Positions 26,359-35,584 are shown, numbered from the stretch's first letter. The stretch: DNA of 64,000 bases from Collinsella aerofaciens (GCF_020181355.1 NZ_CP084004.1:186001-250000), one strand, 5' to 3'. The notes: generated by a model not told the origin, from the sequence alone. Made by a program: numbers and translations.

Positions 26359-26736
26359 TTACTTGAGGGTGACAGCAGCGCCAGCAGCCTCGAGCTTCTC
26401 CTTGGCAGCCTCGGCGTCCTCCTTCTTGGCACCCTCGAGAACAGCCTTGGGAGCGCCCTCGACGACCTCCTTGGCCTCCTTCAGGCCAAGGTTGGTGAGC
26501 TCACGGACGGCCTTGATGACCTGGATCTTGTTGTCGCCGAAGCCCTCGAGCACGACGTCAAACTCGGTCTTCTCCTCGGCCTCAGCAGCGCCAGCAGCGG
26601 GAGCGGCGACAACAGCGGCAGGAGCAGCGGCGGAAACGCCGAAGGTGTCCTCGATAGCCTTGACGAGCTCGGAAGCCTCGAGAAGGGTCATTTCCTTAAG
26701 AGCATCGATGATCTCATCGGTGGTAAGCTTAGCCAT
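26359..26736 (-). CDS. rplL: 50S ribosomal protein L7/L12
   Basis: A 125-residue stalk protein that recruits translational GTPases. It has an N-terminal dimerisation part ([20 protein letters not shown]), an Ala-rich hinge (about 35-55) and the C-terminal domain [23 protein letters not shown] 26734-26736 gives the normal N-terminus MAKLTTDE. It follows rplJ after 102 bases, the common two-gene L10 operon. Confidence 0.97.
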   Translation of the reverse strand: MAKLTTDEIIDALKEMTLLEASELVKAIEDTFGVSAAAPAAVVAAPAAGAAEAEEKTEFDVVLEGFGDNKIQVIKAVRELTNLGLKEAKEVVEGAPKAVLEGAKKEDAEAAKEKLEAAGAAVTLK

Positions 26737-26838
26737 TTCTAAGTCCTTTCGGTTTCCGTGTCTGTGCACGGAGATCAGTTAAAACACAGCGCGAATGCGC
26801 CAGGGGTGCGGCGTTGCCGCCGCGGGTGAAAACAGCAA

Positions 26839-27360
26839 CTAGGCTGCCTTCTGCTCGGAGACCTGCTGGATCGAACGAGCGAGACCAGAGGAAACGCCGT
26901 TGACGCAGACAGCGATGTCGCGAGCGAAACCGGAGATGAGACCGGCGATCTGGCCGAGAAGCTGATCCTTGGTGGGCAGCTCGGCGATAGCCTTAACATC
27001 ATCAGCGGAAACGGCCTTGCCGTCGGAGATACCGCCCTTGATCTCAAGGACGCCCTTGGACTTAGCGGAGAAGTCCTTAAGGGCCTTAGCGGCCTCGACC
27101 GGCTCGGACTCGTAGAACACATAAGCGACGGGGCCGGCGAGGATCTCGTCGAGCTCGGGCTGCTCCTGGTTCTTGAGAGCGATCTTGACCAGGTTGTTCT
27201 TGTAGACCTTCATCTCGGCGCCGCACTCGCGAAGCTGATGACGCAGCTCCTGAGCCTGCTTAACCGTCAGACCGTTGTAGTTGACGACGAACAGACCGGC
27301 GTTCTCGGCGATACGGGACTCGATCTCTGCAACCTTGTCGATTTTGTACTGCTGGGGCAT
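26839..27360 (-). CDS. rplJ: 50S ribosomal protein L10
   Basis: A 173-residue base of the ribosomal stalk. It has the typical opening MPQQYKIDKVAEIESRI, FVVNYNGLTVKQAQELR and YKNNLVKIAL. It is the first gene of the operon, behind a leader of about 210 bases with an attenuator-like hairpin at 27421-27462. L10 with L12 normally represses its own operon by binding the leader. Confidence 0.96.
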   Translation of the reverse strand: MPQQYKIDKVAEIESRIAENAGLFVVNYNGLTVKQAQELRHQLRECGAEMKVYKNNLVKIALKNQEQPELDEILAGPVAYVFYESEPVEAAKALKDFSAKSKGVLEIKGGISDGKAVSADDVKAIAELPTKDQLLGQIAGLISGFARDIAVCVNGVSSGLARSIQQVSEQKAA

Positions 27361-27420
27361 GAATTACACCTCCTCGAATTCTTTCCGGGCACGGTCCGCC
27401 ACAAGGACGTGACGGGGGCA

Positions 27421-27462
27421 TGTCCAAAAAGAAAGCCCCCGCGCTGCATGAGCGACGGGGGC
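27421..27462 (-). promoter_or_regulatory. Attenuator hairpin in the rplJ leader (L10-leader type)
   Basis: On the minus strand GCCCCCG ... CGGGGGC (27435-27462) is followed directly by CTTTCTTTTT, an intrinsic terminator located inside the leader, about 60 bases before the rplJ start. This is the layout of L10 autoregulatory leaders. Confidence 0.65.
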
Positions 27463-27576
27463 GAGAAGACATATCTACTCGACCACCTCGGCTGGCGGGA
27501 TATCCCATTAAGCTCGCGGGCGATGCCCGTTTGCACCGGCTGTCTCTGGCAGCGGATTCGTGCGTGAACCGAAAGT

Positions 27577-27605
27577 ATTATGGCGGGGACCCCGGCGTCG
27601 GTCAA
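27577..27605 (-). promoter_or_regulatory. rplJL promoter
   Basis: TTGACC (27600-27605) and CATAAT (27577-27582) on the minus strand are 17 bases apart. The -35 box lies at the edge of the large palindrome. Confidence 0.65.
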
Positions 27606-27807
27606 CGGGCGCGAGGATTCGTACACAAACCCTGCATACGCTCCGACCGGGAGGGGCAGGGCGAGTTTTCCGCTCGGTCAAGTCCTGGGCTCGCACGAAG
27701 GCCACATTAAGTGGCCTTCGGCTCGTGCGGAATCTACGGAAAACTCGCCCTGCCCCTCCCGGCCGGAGCTACGTTGCCTTTGCTGCGAATCCTCGTGTCC
27801 GTTGGCC
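27600..27807. repeat. 208-bp imperfect palindromic element
   Basis: The left arm (27600-27672) and right arm (27737-27807) are inverted copies, identical over GAGGGGCAGGGCGAGTTTTC and diverged further out (for example GAGGATTCG is kept in both). The centre holds another hairpin (27692-27730, GGCCAC ATTAA GTGGCC core). It fills most of the gap between the aminotransferase stop and the rplJ promoter. It could be a non-autonomous mobile remnant or a large RNA structure. Confidence 0.7.
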
Positions 27808-27865
27808 GGCGCGCCCCACTCATAATGCTTGGGTCGGTGGGCTGATGGTTTTGGATCCCGGTGGG

Positions 27866-29002
27866 CTATAGGGTTGACACGAAGTTGGACAGGCGGCGGA
27901 GGCCTTCGTCTAGGTCTTTGTCGGAGACGCAGTAGCTTAGGCGGATGTGGCCTTCGGTTCCGAAACAGTCGCCCGGGACTAGGGCTACGTTTGCCTCTTT
28001 GATGGCTTTGATGCAGAAGTCTTCGCTGGTTAGGCCGAACTTTTTGATGCTCGGGAAAGTGTAGAAGGCTCCTGCGGGCTCTACTACGTCGAGGCCCATG
28101 GCGTCTAAGGCCGCGAGTACGCGTTCGCGACGGGCTCGGTAGACTTCGAGCATGGGGGTTGGGTCGACGGTCAGGGCTCGGGCTGCGGCGTCCATCTCGA
28201 AGGAGACGGCGCTCGATACTAAGTATTGGTGAGCCTTGGCGATCTCGGCGATGACGGGTGCCGCTGCCGCGAGCCAGCCCAGGCGCCAGCCGGTCATGGA
28301 CCAGGGCTTGGAGAAGCTCTCGATGATGACCGTCTGTTCACGCAGCTCCGGGTGACGCTGGGCAAAGCGCTCGTAGCCGTCCACGTAGACCAGGCGGTTG
28401 TATACGTCGTCGCAGACCACGTAGATGCCCGCCTGCTCTGCCACGCGCGCCACGGCGTCGAGCGAAGCCGCGTTGAGGATGCAACCCGTAGGATTGTTGG
28501 GCGTGCAGATGACGATGGCCTTGGTCGCCGGCGTCACGCAAGCACGAAGTGCGTCCTCGTCAATCTGGAATTGCGCAGGCTCCGTATCCAAAAAGACCGC
28601 CTTGGCGTGGTTGGCCACGACGATGCTCTCGTACAGGCCAAAGGCAGGCGTGGGGATGATGACCTCGTCGCCGGGGTTGAGCATAGCCATGAATGTTGCC
28701 GACAGTGCCTCGGTCGCACCGTCGGTCAGGATGACCTCATCGGCGGAAAACGTAAGGCCCGCGTCCCCCATGTAGGCAGATAACGCCTCACGCAGGGCGG
28801 GGCGCCCGTTGTTGGGCGGATAGTGCGTGTCACCGCGGTCCAGTGCGGCGGTCACCTCGGCGCTAATCACATCGGGCGTGGGAAAATCGGGCTCGCCAAG
28901 CGCAAGCGCGATGCACCCCGGGTGCTGGGCGGCGAGCGCGTTGATTCGGCGGATACCGGAGGGCTTGAGCGTGGCAAGCGAGGTATTCATGGGCAGTCGC
29001 AT
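27866..29002 (-). CDS. PLP-dependent aminotransferase class I/II
   Basis: A 378-residue fold-type I aminotransferase. It has the substrate Arg region and YPPNNGRPALREA, NPTGCILNAASL, the D-x-x-Y pair in CDDVYNRLVY, and the PLP lysine in ESFSKPWSMTGWRLGW. This is close to aspartate or aromatic aminotransferases (PatA/AspB-like). Which amino acid it uses cannot be read from the sequence. ATG has AAAGGA five bases upstream. It is a monocistronic gene; downstream lies the 208-bp palindrome. Confidence 0.9.
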   Translation of the reverse strand: MRLPMNTSLATLKPSGIRRINALAAQHPGCIALALGEPDFPTPDVISAEVTAALDRGDTHYPPNNGRPALREALSAYMGDAGLTFSADEVILTDGATEALSATFMAMLNPGDEVIIPTPAFGLYESIVVANHAKAVFLDTEPAQFQIDEDALRACVTPATKAIVICTPNNPTGCILNAASLDAVARVAEQAGIYVVCDDVYNRLVYVDGYERFAQRHPELREQTVIIESFSKPWSMTGWRLGWLAAAAPVIAEIAKAHQYLVSSAVSFEMDAAARALTVDPTPMLEVYRARRERVLAALDAMGLDVVEPAGAFYTFPSIKKFGLTSEDFCIKAIKEANVALVPGDCFGTEGHIRLSYCVSDKDLDEGLRRLSNFVSTL

Positions 29003-29095
29003 GGCGTTCCTTTCGTAAGGGTTGCACTAGGATAGCGCGGCGGGGCGCCGCCGGACGGTGTAACCTAAACGGAAACCAACCGGAAAGGAGGCAGC

Positions 29096-29758
29096 ATGGA
29101 GCCGACCGCGCGCAGCGATGTACCAAAAACGCTGCAAACCATTGCGTATATCAGCATTCCCAATAGTGCCGATCTTGAGTTTTTGCTCTGGGACCTGCAG
29201 GATGCCATCGCCGCCTATGCACAGCTTTCCGGCACCGCACTCCCCCGCCCGGTCGACTTGAAGGCAAATGACGCCGGCAGCGTTGCCGATGGCATCGTGC
29301 TGGCCATTGAAGATGTGGCTGACGATGAGACGTTGACAGCCATCGAGCAGGCGCTTGAGCGCTTTGGCGGTACGGGAACGCGCGTCTATGCCGCGATTCG
29401 AGCCGCACAAGAGAGCACTGAGCAGGCGCGTGGGACCGCCGTTCGCCTGCACAAGGCATGTGAGCGCCATGACCAATTGTGGTGTGGCGGCGTTGCCATC
29501 TGCGCCGGCAGCGGCATCGCAGCGCTTCGTCGCTCCCCGCGCATGGGCCTCTTGCGCCGACCGTTTTCGGAAGCGATGGACAAGCTCGTGGGCGCTGTGC
29601 GCATGGGCTGCTCCGTCAAGCATGCACAGCGACTTGGCGGCGGCAATGCCGCCAACGTCGACGCCGACGGCATGGTTTGCGCCGAGCCAGCCGTGCCCGC
29701 GCCGATCTGGCGAGGCGTTCTGAAACGTCTGGGCGCCCACGCTCAAACAAAAATCTAA
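29096..29758 (+). CDS. Uncharacterised protein, possibly flavodoxin/NADPH-FMN-reductase-like
   Basis: A 220-residue protein with AGGAGG four bases before ATG, so the start is firm. No catalytic motif is clear. The C-terminal part WCGGVAICAGSGI followed by SPRMGLLRRPFSEAMDKL resembles the end of flavodoxin-family proteins of Coriobacteria and Firmicutes, from memory of that text pattern. No signal peptide or membrane segment is apparent. It is convergent with the DNA glycosylase gene, with the stops about 1 base apart, so it is not in an operon with it. Function unknown. Confidence 0.6.
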   Translation: MEPTARSDVPKTLQTIAYISIPNSADLEFLLWDLQDAIAAYAQLSGTALPRPVDLKANDAGSVADGIVLAIEDVADDETLTAIEQALERFGGTGTRVYAAIRAAQESTEQARGTAVRLHKACERHDQLWCGGVAICAGSGIAALRRSPRMGLLRRPFSEAMDKLVGAVRMGCSVKHAQRLGGGNAANVDADGMVCAEPAVPAPIWRGVLKRLGAHAQTKI

Positions 29759-29759
29759 A

Positions 29760-30323
29760 TTAAATAACAGCCCAGTCAACGGCTTCGTGCCAACGCTCGA
29801 CAAGACGCTCCAGGCGCCAGGCGGCATTGGCGGGACTTGTCGAGGGCAGGACGATGGCAGGCAGCCCCGTCCGATCTTGCAAGTAGCGTTTGTAGAGTCG
29901 CCCTGCCGTGCCGCCGTTACAGGCAACGACCTCAATCGGCGCGGCATCGGTAATGCGCTCGATATGTGCCGGCACAACGTTGCGGATGCTCGCGTCGCTC
30001 GAGCCCTTAATGTCGCAGCTCTCGACCACATCCCACAGGGCCACGCCGCCGTTCAGCAGCATGGCCCGCTTGGCGGCAATGGAGGCATCGAGCGTCGCGG
30101 GCTCACCGCTTGCCAAAGGATCGCCCTCGTTGGGCGGCACAGGCATACCGAGGCACGTGGCCATCACGCGCCAAAAGCGATTCTGAGGGTTGCCGTAATA
30201 AAAGGCATTGGCGCGCGAAAGCACCGAGGGAAACGACCCGAGCACCAAAACGCGCGAGTGCTCGTCAAACACGGGCTCAAACCCATGCTCAATATGTTGA
30301 TAGCCCTCGTCAGACACGGCCAT
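29760..30323 (-). CDS. DNA-deoxyinosine (hypoxanthine) glycosylase, UDG superfamily
   Basis: A 187-residue member of the uracil-DNA glycosylase superfamily. Motif 1 is GSFPSVLSRANAFYYGNPQNRFW (read as GSFPS then YYGNPQNRFW) and motif 2 is LPSTSPANA. In the hypoxanthine-DNA glycosylase group the Asn of NPQN acts in base removal. The role is repair of deaminated adenine or related lesions. Its ATG lies 3 bases after the upstream amylase stop with no clear ribosome site, so it is probably translated by coupling. Confidence 0.8.
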   Translation of the reverse strand: MAVSDEGYQHIEHGFEPVFDEHSRVLVLGSFPSVLSRANAFYYGNPQNRFWRVMATCLGMPVPPNEGDPLASGEPATLDASIAAKRAMLLNGGVALWDVVESCDIKGSSDASIRNVVPAHIERITDAAPIEVVACNGGTAGRLYKRYLQDRTGLPAIVLPSTSPANAAWRLERLVERWHEAVDWAVI

Positions 30324-30326
30324 GGG

Positions 30327-31703
30327 CTAGGCTCTCAACAGATAGCGCACCTCGTAGGGTGCAAGCTCAAGGGTACCCGTCAGCTCGACCGTGGGCGCAT
30401 CGTCGGCAAGCAGGTCGACGAAGGAGCCGTTGAGTTCGCCGGCACCAAAGGTGTAAGGCTCACCCACGGCATTCACCGCCACGAGCACCGCCGCGTCGTC
30501 GCAGGCGCGCTCGAACAGCAGCTGCTTGTTCTGGATCACCACGTTGCGATAGGCACCGTAGTTGAGAGCACGGGCAGCCGCGTCGTCGGCCGAGCGAAGG
30601 TGCGCAAGCTGCGTGATGAACGCCGTCAGCTCGTTGGGCGCAGGCTCATTGAGCGCAGGTCGCAGCGCCCAGTCGCCATCGGGGCCGCCCTTTTCGCCAG
30701 CAATTCCCCACTCGCTGCCATAGTAGACGCACGGGATGCCCGGCATGCCAAAGAGCATGCCATAGGCGGGACGCAGGCAGGATTTGTCGGTGAGGATACT
30801 TGCCAGGCGCGGCACATCGTGGTTGTCGACAAACGAAAGCAGATGTTTGCCGCGGTAGATGCACCAAGGGTCGCCGCCAAACTGACGGTGCAGCGAATGG
30901 GCGATCTCGAACATGTTGACCGAGTTAAAGCTGGAATACAGGCCCTTGTAGCACTCGTAATTAGTGCACGAGTCGAGCATCTCGTCGTTGACGATCTGAT
31001 TGTAGTCGCCGTGGAGCGTCTCGCCGATGAGCACAAAGCCGGGCTTGAGCTCACGGGTAAAGGAGTGTAGGCGGCGCATAAAGTCGCGGTCGAGCATGTA
31101 GGCGACGTCCAGGCGCAGGCCGTCGACGCCAAAGACGTCGGCCCAACGGCGCACAGACTCGAGCAGGTAATCGACCACAGCGGGATTTTGCAGGTTGAGC
31201 TTCACAAGCTCAAAATGACCCTCCCAGCCCTCGTACCAAAAGCCGTCGCCATAGCAGGAGTCGCCGTCAAAACTGATGTGAAACCAATCCTTGTACGGCG
31301 AATCCCACTTGCGCTCCTGCACATCGCGGAAGGCCCAAAAGCCGCGACCGACGTGGTTGAAGACGGCATCGAGCACCACGCGGATGCCATGGGCGTGCAG
31401 CGTGTCGCATACGGCGGCAAAGTCGGCATCCCCGCCCAGGCGACGGTCTATATGGCGCAGGCTGCGCGTGTCGTAGCCGTGACTATCGGACTCGAGCGGC
31501 GGGTTGATGAGCACAGCGCCAACGCCGAGTTTTTGCAGGCAGTCGGCCCATTGGGCAATCTTCATGATAGGAGCATCGGGGTTGGGTTCGACATCGGCGG
31601 CCTGGGCGAGCTCATCCTCGGCAACGGGGGCGGCGTTTTCGCGCGGAGCTCCGCAAAAGCCCAGCGGATAGATCTGATAGAACGTCGTCTCGTATGCCCA
31701 CAT
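30327..31703 (-). CDS. GH13 alpha-amylase family glycosidase
   Basis: A 458-residue (beta/alpha)8 enzyme of glycoside hydrolase family 13 acting on alpha-glucans. The four conserved regions are visible: DAVFNHVG, GLRLDVAYM (nucleophile Asp), GETLHGD (acid/base Glu) and FVDNHD. There is no signal peptide, so it works in the cytoplasm on maltodextrins, for example as a cyclomaltodextrinase or neopullulanase-like enzyme. It lacks the N-terminal CBM34 of neopullulanases. The acceptor and linkage specificity cannot be read from sequence. It heads a two-gene unit with the DNA glycosylase. Confidence 0.9.
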   Translation of the reverse strand: MWAYETTFYQIYPLGFCGAPRENAAPVAEDELAQAADVEPNPDAPIMKIAQWADCLQKLGVGAVLINPPLESDSHGYDTRSLRHIDRRLGGDADFAAVCDTLHAHGIRVVLDAVFNHVGRGFWAFRDVQERKWDSPYKDWFHISFDGDSCYGDGFWYEGWEGHFELVKLNLQNPAVVDYLLESVRRWADVFGVDGLRLDVAYMLDRDFMRRLHSFTRELKPGFVLIGETLHGDYNQIVNDEMLDSCTNYECYKGLYSSFNSVNMFEIAHSLHRQFGGDPWCIYRGKHLLSFVDNHDVPRLASILTDKSCLRPAYGMLFGMPGIPCVYYGSEWGIAGEKGGPDGDWALRPALNEPAPNELTAFITQLAHLRSADDAAARALNYGAYRNVVIQNKQLLFERACDDAAVLVAVNAVGEPYTFGAGELNGSFVDLLADDAPTVELTGTLELAPYEVRYLLRA

Positions 31704-31774
31704 AGCAACCTCCCGGTAAGCTCAACACAACGACATCCATTGTATGCCCAGCTTGTATCCCCTCCCCCAAAATA

Positions 31775-31841
31775 AGTTGCGGTGGAATAGTTCCTGCTTG
31801 GGTCTTCAAAGGCCTTAAACAGGAACTATTCCACCGCAACT
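31775..31841. repeat. Perfect 22-bp inverted repeat between amylase and MFS genes
   Basis: AGTTGCGGTGGAATAGTTCC begins the left arm (31775-31796), and its exact reverse complement ends at 31841, with a 23-base loop. It lies between the amylase promoter region and the stop of the MFS gene at 31857. It may terminate the MFS transcript, but no T-run follows it. Confidence 0.7.
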
Positions 31842-31856
31842 GATGAGGGGACGTGG

Positions 31857-33053
31857 CTAGGCGACGGGCTTGGCGCGGCGGATGGCTGGGAACATCACCG
31901 TGATGGCGAGGATAACGCCCACGACGGCAATCGCCCCGCCCACAAAGCCGATCCAGGCGATACCGGGACCCGAAACCACGGCTCCGCCGATCGCGGTACC
32001 CGTGCCGATACCGAGGTTGAACAGGCCCGAGAAGATCGACATGGCGACGGCCGACGAATCTGCCGGCGTGTGCTTGATGAGCTCGGCCTGAAACGCCACG
32101 TTAAAGGCCGTGGCGCAGCAACCCCACAGTGCGCACACAGCGAGAACCGCAGCGAGTGACGATGCGGCCGGACCCATGAGCAGCAGAGCCACCGGCACGC
32201 CGGAGAGCGTGATAGCCAAGAACGGGAAGCGATGCCCATCGAACAGGCGGCCAAACAGCCAGCTTCCGAGCAAACCAGAGCAGCCAAACGCCGTCAACGT
32301 CATGGTAATGGCGCCCGCATCGACGTGCGCGACCTGCGCCAGGAAGGGCTCGATATAGCTGTAGCTTGCGTAATAGCCGGTCGCCATGAAGACCGTGACT
32401 GCGTAGAGCGCGATGAGGAACGGGTTCTTGAGCAGCTCGGGCAGCTGCTTGAGCGTAAAACGCTCGCCCGCTGGCATGGCAGGGAACACCGTGGCCTGGT
32501 AGACGACCGCGACAGCAGACAGCGCTCCGACCACGGCAAACGTCATGCGCCAGCCCACGGCCAAGCCAATGGCGCGACCGAGCGGCAGGCCAAAGATCTG
32601 TGCGATGGAAGAGCCCGTGGCGATCATGCTGATAGCGAGCGCCCCGTGGCGTGTGTCAACCAGGCGCGACGCCATGATCGAGGCGACCGACCAGAACACG
32701 GCGTGCGCGCAGGCAACCACCAGGCGCGCGCAGACTAAGATGGGATAGGTCGGTGCCAAGGCGGACAGGAACTGGCCCAGCGAGAACACGGCGAGCACGC
32801 CCAGCAGCATCCGCTTGAACTCGAAACGCGAAGCGAACACCATGAGCGGCAACGACAGCAGCATGACGCCCCAGGCATAGACCGAGATCATGATGCCCGC
32901 CTGGGCCTCGGTGAGCGAGAACGACGCGGCGATATCAGTCAAAAGGCCGATGGGCATAAACTCCGACGTGTTGAACACGAACGCACAGCAGGTGAGCCCG
33001 ACGAGCGGGAGCCACTGCCTGAGCGTGATGCCGTCTTGCCTTGCCTGACTCAT
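31857..33053 (-). CDS. MFS transporter, DHA1 family (SotB/AraJ-like efflux)
   Basis: A 398-residue, 12-segment major facilitator superfamily protein. It carries the N-terminal FNTSEFMPIGLLTDIA signature of the sugar/drug efflux SotB-AraJ-PbuE group, and a second hydrophobic half after the cytoplasmic loop (about 195-215). ATG at 33051-33053 has GGAG nine bases upstream; a TTG 15 bases earlier is rejected. The substrate cannot be read, since sugars, purines and drugs are all exported by relatives. Confidence 0.85.
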   Translation of the reverse strand: MSQARQDGITLRQWLPLVGLTCCAFVFNTSEFMPIGLLTDIAASFSLTEAQAGIMISVYAWGVMLLSLPLMVFASRFEFKRMLLGVLAVFSLGQFLSALAPTYPILVCARLVVACAHAVFWSVASIMASRLVDTRHGALAISMIATGSSIAQIFGLPLGRAIGLAVGWRMTFAVVGALSAVAVVYQATVFPAMPAGERFTLKQLPELLKNPFLIALYAVTVFMATGYYASYSYIEPFLAQVAHVDAGAITMTLTAFGCSGLLGSWLFGRLFDGHRFPFLAITLSGVPVALLLMGPAASSLAAVLAVCALWGCCATAFNVAFQAELIKHTPADSSAVAMSIFSGLFNLGIGTGTAIGGAVVSGPGIAWIGFVGGAIAVVGVILAITVMFPAIRRAKPVA

Positions 33054-33099
33054 ATATAACGTCTCCAATCATTTTGAGCGGAGGCGATTATATAGCAAC

Positions 33100-33132
33100 G
33101 GCCCCGCATCCGTCAGCAACAGATGCGGGGCC
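33100..33132. terminator. Hairpin between MFS and feoAB genes
   Basis: An 11-bp perfect stem (GGCCCCGCATC / GATGCGGGGCC, 33100-33110 with 33122-33132, 11-base loop) downstream of feoAB. There is no T-run on either side, so termination is likely but not certain. Confidence 0.5.
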
Positions 33133-33174
33133 GAAAACAATTCGATACACAGAGGTTGCGCCGTCAATTCATAA

Positions 33175-35535
33175 CTAAGCCAACCCCAGCAACATGCCCG
33201 CCGAATGCACGACAAACGCCACGACCCAGGCGACCGTCACCTGAAACGCGAATACGGCCACGGCATAGCGTGCGCCCAACTCGCTCTTGACGGCGCCGAT
33301 GGACGCCACGCAAGGCGGGTACAGCAGCGTAAAGACCAAGAACACGTAGGCGGTAAACGGCGAAAACATGGCTGACAGTGCCGCGGGCGACGTTGCGCCC
33401 AAAAGCACCGTGAGCGTCGAGATGACGCTCTCCTTGGCAATGAGCCCCGTGACGAGCGCCGTCGAGGCGCGCCAGTCGCCAAAGCCGAGCGGGGCCAACA
33501 CCGGCGCGATGATGCTACCCAGACCGGCAAGCAGGCTTTGCGACTGGTCGGCGACCACGTTAAAGCGGATGTCGAACGTCTGAAGGAACCAGATGACCAC
33601 GGTCGCGGCAAAGATAATGGTAAAGGCCTTAGTGATGAAGTCCTTGGCCTTATCCCATGCCAGCATCACTGTCGTCTTGACGCTCGGCAGGCGGTAATTG
33701 GGGAGCTCCATGATAAACGGCACCGGGTCGCCCTTAAATGCCGTGCGGTTGAGCACCAAAGCCGCGACGCAGCCGACCACGATACCGATCAGATAGAGCG
33801 AGACCATGGCGGGAACCGTCGCCTGCGGGAAAAACGCCCCGCACAGCAAGCCGTAAACCGGCAGCTTGGCTGAGCAGCTCATAAACGGCGTGAGCATGAC
33901 CGTCATCTTGCGGTCGTGCTCGGATGGGAGCGTACGGGTCGACATGATAGCCGGCACGGTGCAGCCAAAACCGACGAGCATGGGCACGAAACTGCGGCCC
34001 GACAGGCCAAAGCGACGCAACACCTTATCCATGACAAAGGCCACGCGCGCCATGTATCCGGAGTCTTCCAGAATGGAGAGGAACAAAAAGAGCACGACGA
34101 TAATCGGCAGGAAGGTCAGCACACTGCCCACGCCCGTAAGCACGCCGTCGACAGCCAGCGAGCGCACCACGTCGTTGGTACCGAACGCCTTGAGGCCCGC
34201 ATCGGCCGAGGCGATGATGGCAGCGATACCGTCCTCCATGAGTCCCTGCAACGCCGCGCCGATCACGCCAAACGTCAGCCAAAAGACGAGGCCCATGATC
34301 ACCAGAAACGCCGGAATGGCTGTGTAACGACCTGTCAGGATGCGGTCAATCTTGACGGAGCGCACGTGCTCGCGGCTCTCGTGCGGCTTGACGACGCAAC
34401 GCCCGCACACGTCGCCGATAAAGCTAAAACGCATATCGGCCAGTGCAGATAGGCGGTCGGTGCCGGCCTCGCCCTCCATCTGGGTGATGATGTGCTCGAT
34501 AGCGTCGAGCTCATTGCGATCCAGGTGAAGCGCCTCGGTTACCAGCTCATCGCCCTCGACCAGCTTGGTCGCCGCAAAGCGCACCGGGATGTGCGCCGTC
34601 ACGGCATGGTCCTCGATCAGGTTAGCAATACCGTGGATGCAGCGATGCAGCGCACCGCCGTCCGGACCGTCGGGCGCGCAAAAGTCCAGGCGACCAGGGC
34701 GCTCGCGGAACCGCGCCACGTGCAGGGCGTGGTCCACCAGCTCGCCGATGCCCTCGTTGCGGGCAGCGCTAATGGGGACAACGGGCACGCCCAACAGGCT
34801 CTCGAGCAAGTTGACGTCTACGGCGCCGCCGTTGGCGGTCACCTCGTCCATCATGTTGAGCGCGATGACCATAGGACGATCAAGCTCCATGAGCTGCAGT
34901 GTCAGGTACAGGTTGCGCTCGATGTTGGTGGCGTCAATGATGTCGATGATGGCGTCGGGGTTTTCGTCAAGGATGAATTGACGGCTCACGATCTCTTCGC
35001 CCGTGTACGGCGACAGCGAATAGATGCCAGGCAGGTCGGTAACGCTTGCCTCGGGGTGGTTGCGGATGGTGCCATCTTTGCGGTCGACCGTCACGCCGGG
35101 AAAGTTACCGACGTGCTGGTTGGAGCCCGTCAGCTGGTTGAATAACGTGGTCTTGCCGCAGTTTTGGTTGCCGGCGAGGGCAAAGTGCAGCGGCGCGCCC
35201 TCGGGCACGGCCGTCTTTGCCGCACGGGGCGAATACGTCCCCTCGCCCAGGGCCGGATGCTCCGTCGTGCCGATTGCGGCGTTAGCGCGCGGACCCGTAT
35301 CGGTGTCGTGAATACCCACGAGCTCGATGCGAGCGGCATCGTCCTTGCGCAGTGTCAACTCGTAGCCACGCAGGCGGATCTCGAGCGGATCGCCCATGGG
35401 GGCGTACTTCATCATGGTGACTTCGGTGCCCGGCGTTAGACCCATGTCCAAAATATGCTGTCGGAGTGCCTGATCGTCCGATGCCACCGATGCGACAACG
35501 GCGTCCTTTCCAATCTCGAGTGTATCGAGCTTCAC
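33175..35535 (-). CDS. feoAB: Ferrous iron transporter, fused FeoA-FeoB
   Basis: A 786-residue Fe(II) permease. Residues about 1-75 are a FeoA/SH3-like domain (MGLTPGTEVTMMKYAPMGDP). A G-protein domain follows with GNQNCGKTTLFNQLTG (G1), VTDLPGIYSL (G3) and LNMMDE (NKxD variant). The rest is the membrane permease with two Gate-like repeats. FeoA and FeoB are separate proteins in E. coli. Start is GTG with GGGAGGA eight bases upstream. Two copies of TGGCTAACC lie upstream and may be an iron-responsive operator. Confidence 0.95.
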   Translation of the reverse strand: MKLDTLEIGKDAVVASVASDDQALRQHILDMGLTPGTEVTMMKYAPMGDPLEIRLRGYELTLRKDDAARIELVGIHDTDTGPRANAAIGTTEHPALGEGTYSPRAAKTAVPEGAPLHFALAGNQNCGKTTLFNQLTGSNQHVGNFPGVTVDRKDGTIRNHPEASVTDLPGIYSLSPYTGEEIVSRQFILDENPDAIIDIIDATNIERNLYLTLQLMELDRPMVIALNMMDEVTANGGAVDVNLLESLLGVPVVPISAARNEGIGELVDHALHVARFRERPGRLDFCAPDGPDGGALHRCIHGIANLIEDHAVTAHIPVRFAATKLVEGDELVTEALHLDRNELDAIEHIITQMEGEAGTDRLSALADMRFSFIGDVCGRCVVKPHESREHVRSVKIDRILTGRYTAIPAFLVIMGLVFWLTFGVIGAALQGLMEDGIAAIIASADAGLKAFGTNDVVRSLAVDGVLTGVGSVLTFLPIIVVLFLFLSILEDSGYMARVAFVMDKVLRRFGLSGRSFVPMLVGFGCTVPAIMSTRTLPSEHDRKMTVMLTPFMSCSAKLPVYGLLCGAFFPQATVPAMVSLYLIGIVVGCVAALVLNRTAFKGDPVPFIMELPNYRLPSVKTTVMLAWDKAKDFITKAFTIIFAATVVIWFLQTFDIRFNVVADQSQSLLAGLGSIIAPVLAPLGFGDWRASTALVTGLIAKESVISTLTVLLGATSPAALSAMFSPFTAYVFLVFTLLYPPCVASIGAVKSELGARYAVAVFAFQVTVAWVVAFVVHSAGMLLGLA

Positions 35536-35584
35536 GTCCGTGTTCCTCCCCCGGCGCCCACAGGGCGTTGCATTTTGTTTATCT

